DNA of 6,793 nt from Methanomassiliicoccaceae archaeon UBA72. GTDB taxonomy: Archaea > Thermoplasmatota > Thermoplasmata > Methanomassiliicoccales > Methanomethylophilaceae. This document shows, one piece after another, positions 5,535-6,793 of this stretch. A program made the translations under genes and the position numbers. The notes beneath the pieces were generated by a model. That model saw only the letters and a list, made by a program, of their open reading frames with translations, was not told where the DNA came from and did not search any database. The stretch covers positions 1 to 6,793 of the forward strand of contig DAVO01000006.1 of NCBI GenBank assembly GCA_002509405.1, written 5' to 3'. Each line of letters opens with the position of its first letter. The stretch's first letter is position 1.

Positions 5535-6719
5535 TCAGCTCCTCAGCGCGTTGATGGACGATGATACCACGGGCGGGGAACCGACGAATCCTATGCTCGC
5601 ATGGCCTGACAGCAGCGCGTTCATCACATCGCCTCCTGCCGGAAAGGGGCCCAGCAGCTCGACCTCTATCCCGTATTTCTTAAAGAACCCCTGCTCTATC
5701 CCGACGTGGAGGGCTATCTGGTGTATGTCTGCGGCCAGGTACGCGACGCCTATGTGGGTCAGGGCTCCGCCGTAGTATCCAAGATCTTCCGGCGCCTTGG
5801 CGCCGCCCTCTCCGTTAAGCGACTCGGCGAGGTACTGCTCGTTCACGAGATGCTCGGTGAAGGCCAGCGATGAATCGTATCCCGCTTCGGTCAGCGTGCT
5901 CTGCTGCACTATGTTCAGGGACTTGTATGTGTCCACGACTTCGGCCAGCTGTTCTGCCAGGTCCCCCAGCTCATAGGCGTAAGTTATGTTGGCCAGCGCC
6001 GCCTCGGCCACTTCGTCGGACATCGTGGGAGGGTTAGGGGTCCCGATCTTCTTGGTTATCTTGATGAGTGCCTCATGGTCCGCCGATGACGGGTCCAATG
6101 CATCCGTTACCCACTGCACCGACAGGATATATGCCGCCAGGAATCTTTCGGTGGCGTTACTGTTGCCGGAAAGGAACGAATTGTTGGCGGCGACGACGCA
6201 ACACGGGTGTCCCTGCCAGTAATCGCTGGTTGTCATTAGCTCGACGCAAAGGGCATTGTTCACCGCCACGGCGTAATGGGGCTCCCATGCGATGCCTCCG
6301 TCAATGCTGTCGTCCGTGGTGATTTTAGTTGTCATCTGCCCGGGGGCGACCTGGGTCCAGTATACGGCATTATCCGCAACCGTACCGTACTGGACGAAAT
6401 TGAGGCCCAGGTCCTCCTTGACTATGTCCATCAATATCATATGCTGTATCGACGAGGGCCCGGGCGTCATGAACACCTTTCCCTCCCAGTATTGCGGGTT
6501 CACAGCGGTGACGACACCGTCCACTTCCTCGGTCATATCGGCCAGGTTCGCGGTGTCCGTCCTTATGAAAATCCCCGATCCGTCATTGTTGACCCTCGCG
6601 AGTATCGAGACGGATTCTTTCTCGGAATCTTCCATGGACAGCACCACACCGGACGCGGAGAGAAGTATTATCAGTACTCCCACCGCCCCCCATGTTTTGT
6701 AATTCCAGTTCAGGCTCAT
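5535..6719 (-). CDS. Membrane-anchored, apparently circularly permuted substrate-binding protein of the NitT/TauT ABC importer
   Basis: A 394-residue extracytoplasmic solute-binding protein. Residues 10-28 form one hydrophobic helix (anchor or uncleaved signal) with no lipobox Cys. Residues 36-205 match the part of NMT1/SsuA-like proteins that normally follows the first 80 or so residues: ILARVNNDGSG, FMTPGPSSIQH, DGGIAWEPHYA, GHPCCVV at 170-176 and FLAAYILSVQWV. Residues 207-320 are mainly helical and linker. The expected N-terminal lobe segment, with HIGVAYLAADIHQIA, GFFKKYGIEVEL and GFVGSPPV, instead lies at 322-394 and ends the protein. Each half occurs once. The ATG at 6719 is chosen because a TATA box starts 31 bases upstream, giving a leaderless mRNA. 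ATG at 6725 and GTG at 6767 are alternatives. The GTG lies upstream of the TATA box. The substrate is unknown. Confidence 0.88.
   Translation of the reverse strand: MSLNWNYKTWGAVGVLIILLSASGVVLSMEDSEKESVSILARVNNDGSGIFIRTDTANLADMTEEVDGVVTAVNPQYWEGKVFMTPGPSSIQHMILMDIVKEDLGLNFVQYGTVADNAVYWTQVAPGQMTTKITTDDSIDGGIAWEPHYAVAVNNALCVELMTTSDYWQGHPCCVVAANNSFLSGNSNATERFLAAYILSVQWVTDALDPSSADHEALIKITKKIGTPNPPTMSDEVAEAALANITYAYELGDLAEQLAEVVDTYKSLNIVQQSTLTEAGYDSSLAFTEHLVNEQYLAESLNGEGGAKAPEDLGYYGGALTHIGVAYLAADIHQIALHVGIEQGFFKKYGIEVELLGPFPAGGDVMNALLSGHASIGFVGSPPVVSSSINALRS
5538..5756 (-). other. Relocated N-lobe segment of the binding protein
   Basis: Encodes residues 322-394, which match the usual beginning of mature NitT/TauT binding proteins (first strand, ligand-loop DIHQ, GFFKKYG, then GHASIGFVGSPP). 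Its last residues, SSSINALRS, join smoothly onto residues 33-42 at the other end of the same protein when compared with the canonical order, which supports permutation over truncation. Confidence 0.7.
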
Positions 6720-6742
6720 GCCCATTGCTAGTCGATTTTTGA

Positions 6743-6750
6743 ATATAAAT
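6743..6750 (-). promoter_or_regulatory. TATA box of the ABC importer operon
   Basis: The minus strand reads TTTATATT within ACATTTATATTC, a strong archaeal TATA match. The predicted transcript start, about 30 bases downstream, falls at 6719-6720 on the ATG chosen for the binding protein. The remaining bases to the right edge (6751-6793) are AT-rich and show no gene. Confidence 0.6.
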
Positions 6751-6793
6751 GTTTTGAATTTTATCACTTCTTGGATTCTTTTTTACAATAAGG

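Noticed and set aside
5535..6719. Binding protein as a truncated tandem duplication or fusion of two binding proteins
   Set aside because: Each canonical segment is found only once, and together they make one complete protein in permuted order.

Overview
The window looks like a methylotrophic methanogenic archaeon that decodes UAG as pyrrolysine. The best guess is the order Methanomassiliicoccales (Thermoplasmata) or a relative. The evidence is a methanol corrinoid protein (MtaC), a RamA-type corrinoid-protein activase interrupted by one in-frame TAG with intact family motifs on both sides, TATA-type promoters that place start codons at or near the transcript start, and a strong preference for TGA as stop (all six complete genes end in TGA, none in TAG). 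The order is inferred from this mix and was not tested by any search.

Layout. Bases 1-660 (minus strand) hold the first 220 codons of mtaC, which runs off the left edge. Bases 661-1094 are an AT-rich divergent intergenic region with TATA boxes for both directions, an inverted repeat and a short hairpin. Bases 1095-3884 (plus strand) form a tight three-gene operon: a minimal COG0523/CobW-type G3E GTPase, a small protein with an extremely His-rich tail (overlapping by ATGA), and ramA with its amber codon at residue 206. A GC hairpin followed by a T run (3897-3921) separates this operon from a convergent minus-strand operon, 6719-3921. That operon encodes a NitT/TauT-type ABC importer in the order binding protein, permease, ATPase.

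How the genes may work together. MtaC carries the cobalt that accepts the methyl group of methanol from MtaB, whose gene is probably just outside the left edge. When the cobalt is accidentally oxidised to Co(II), an ATP-dependent iron-sulfur activase of the RamA family reduces it again. The divergent pairing suggests that this RamA copy serves the methanol system. The GTPase and His-rich protein look like a metal-handling pair, perhaps delivering zinc to MtaB or acting on cobalt or corrinoid. This is inference from context. The ABC importer is a separate unit with unknown substrate.

The two most notable points are the amber codon in ramA, with a PYLIS-like hairpin starting one base after it, and the binding protein. 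In the binding protein the segment normally at the N-terminus of the family sits at the C-terminus, which reads as a natural circular permutation behind an N-terminal membrane anchor.
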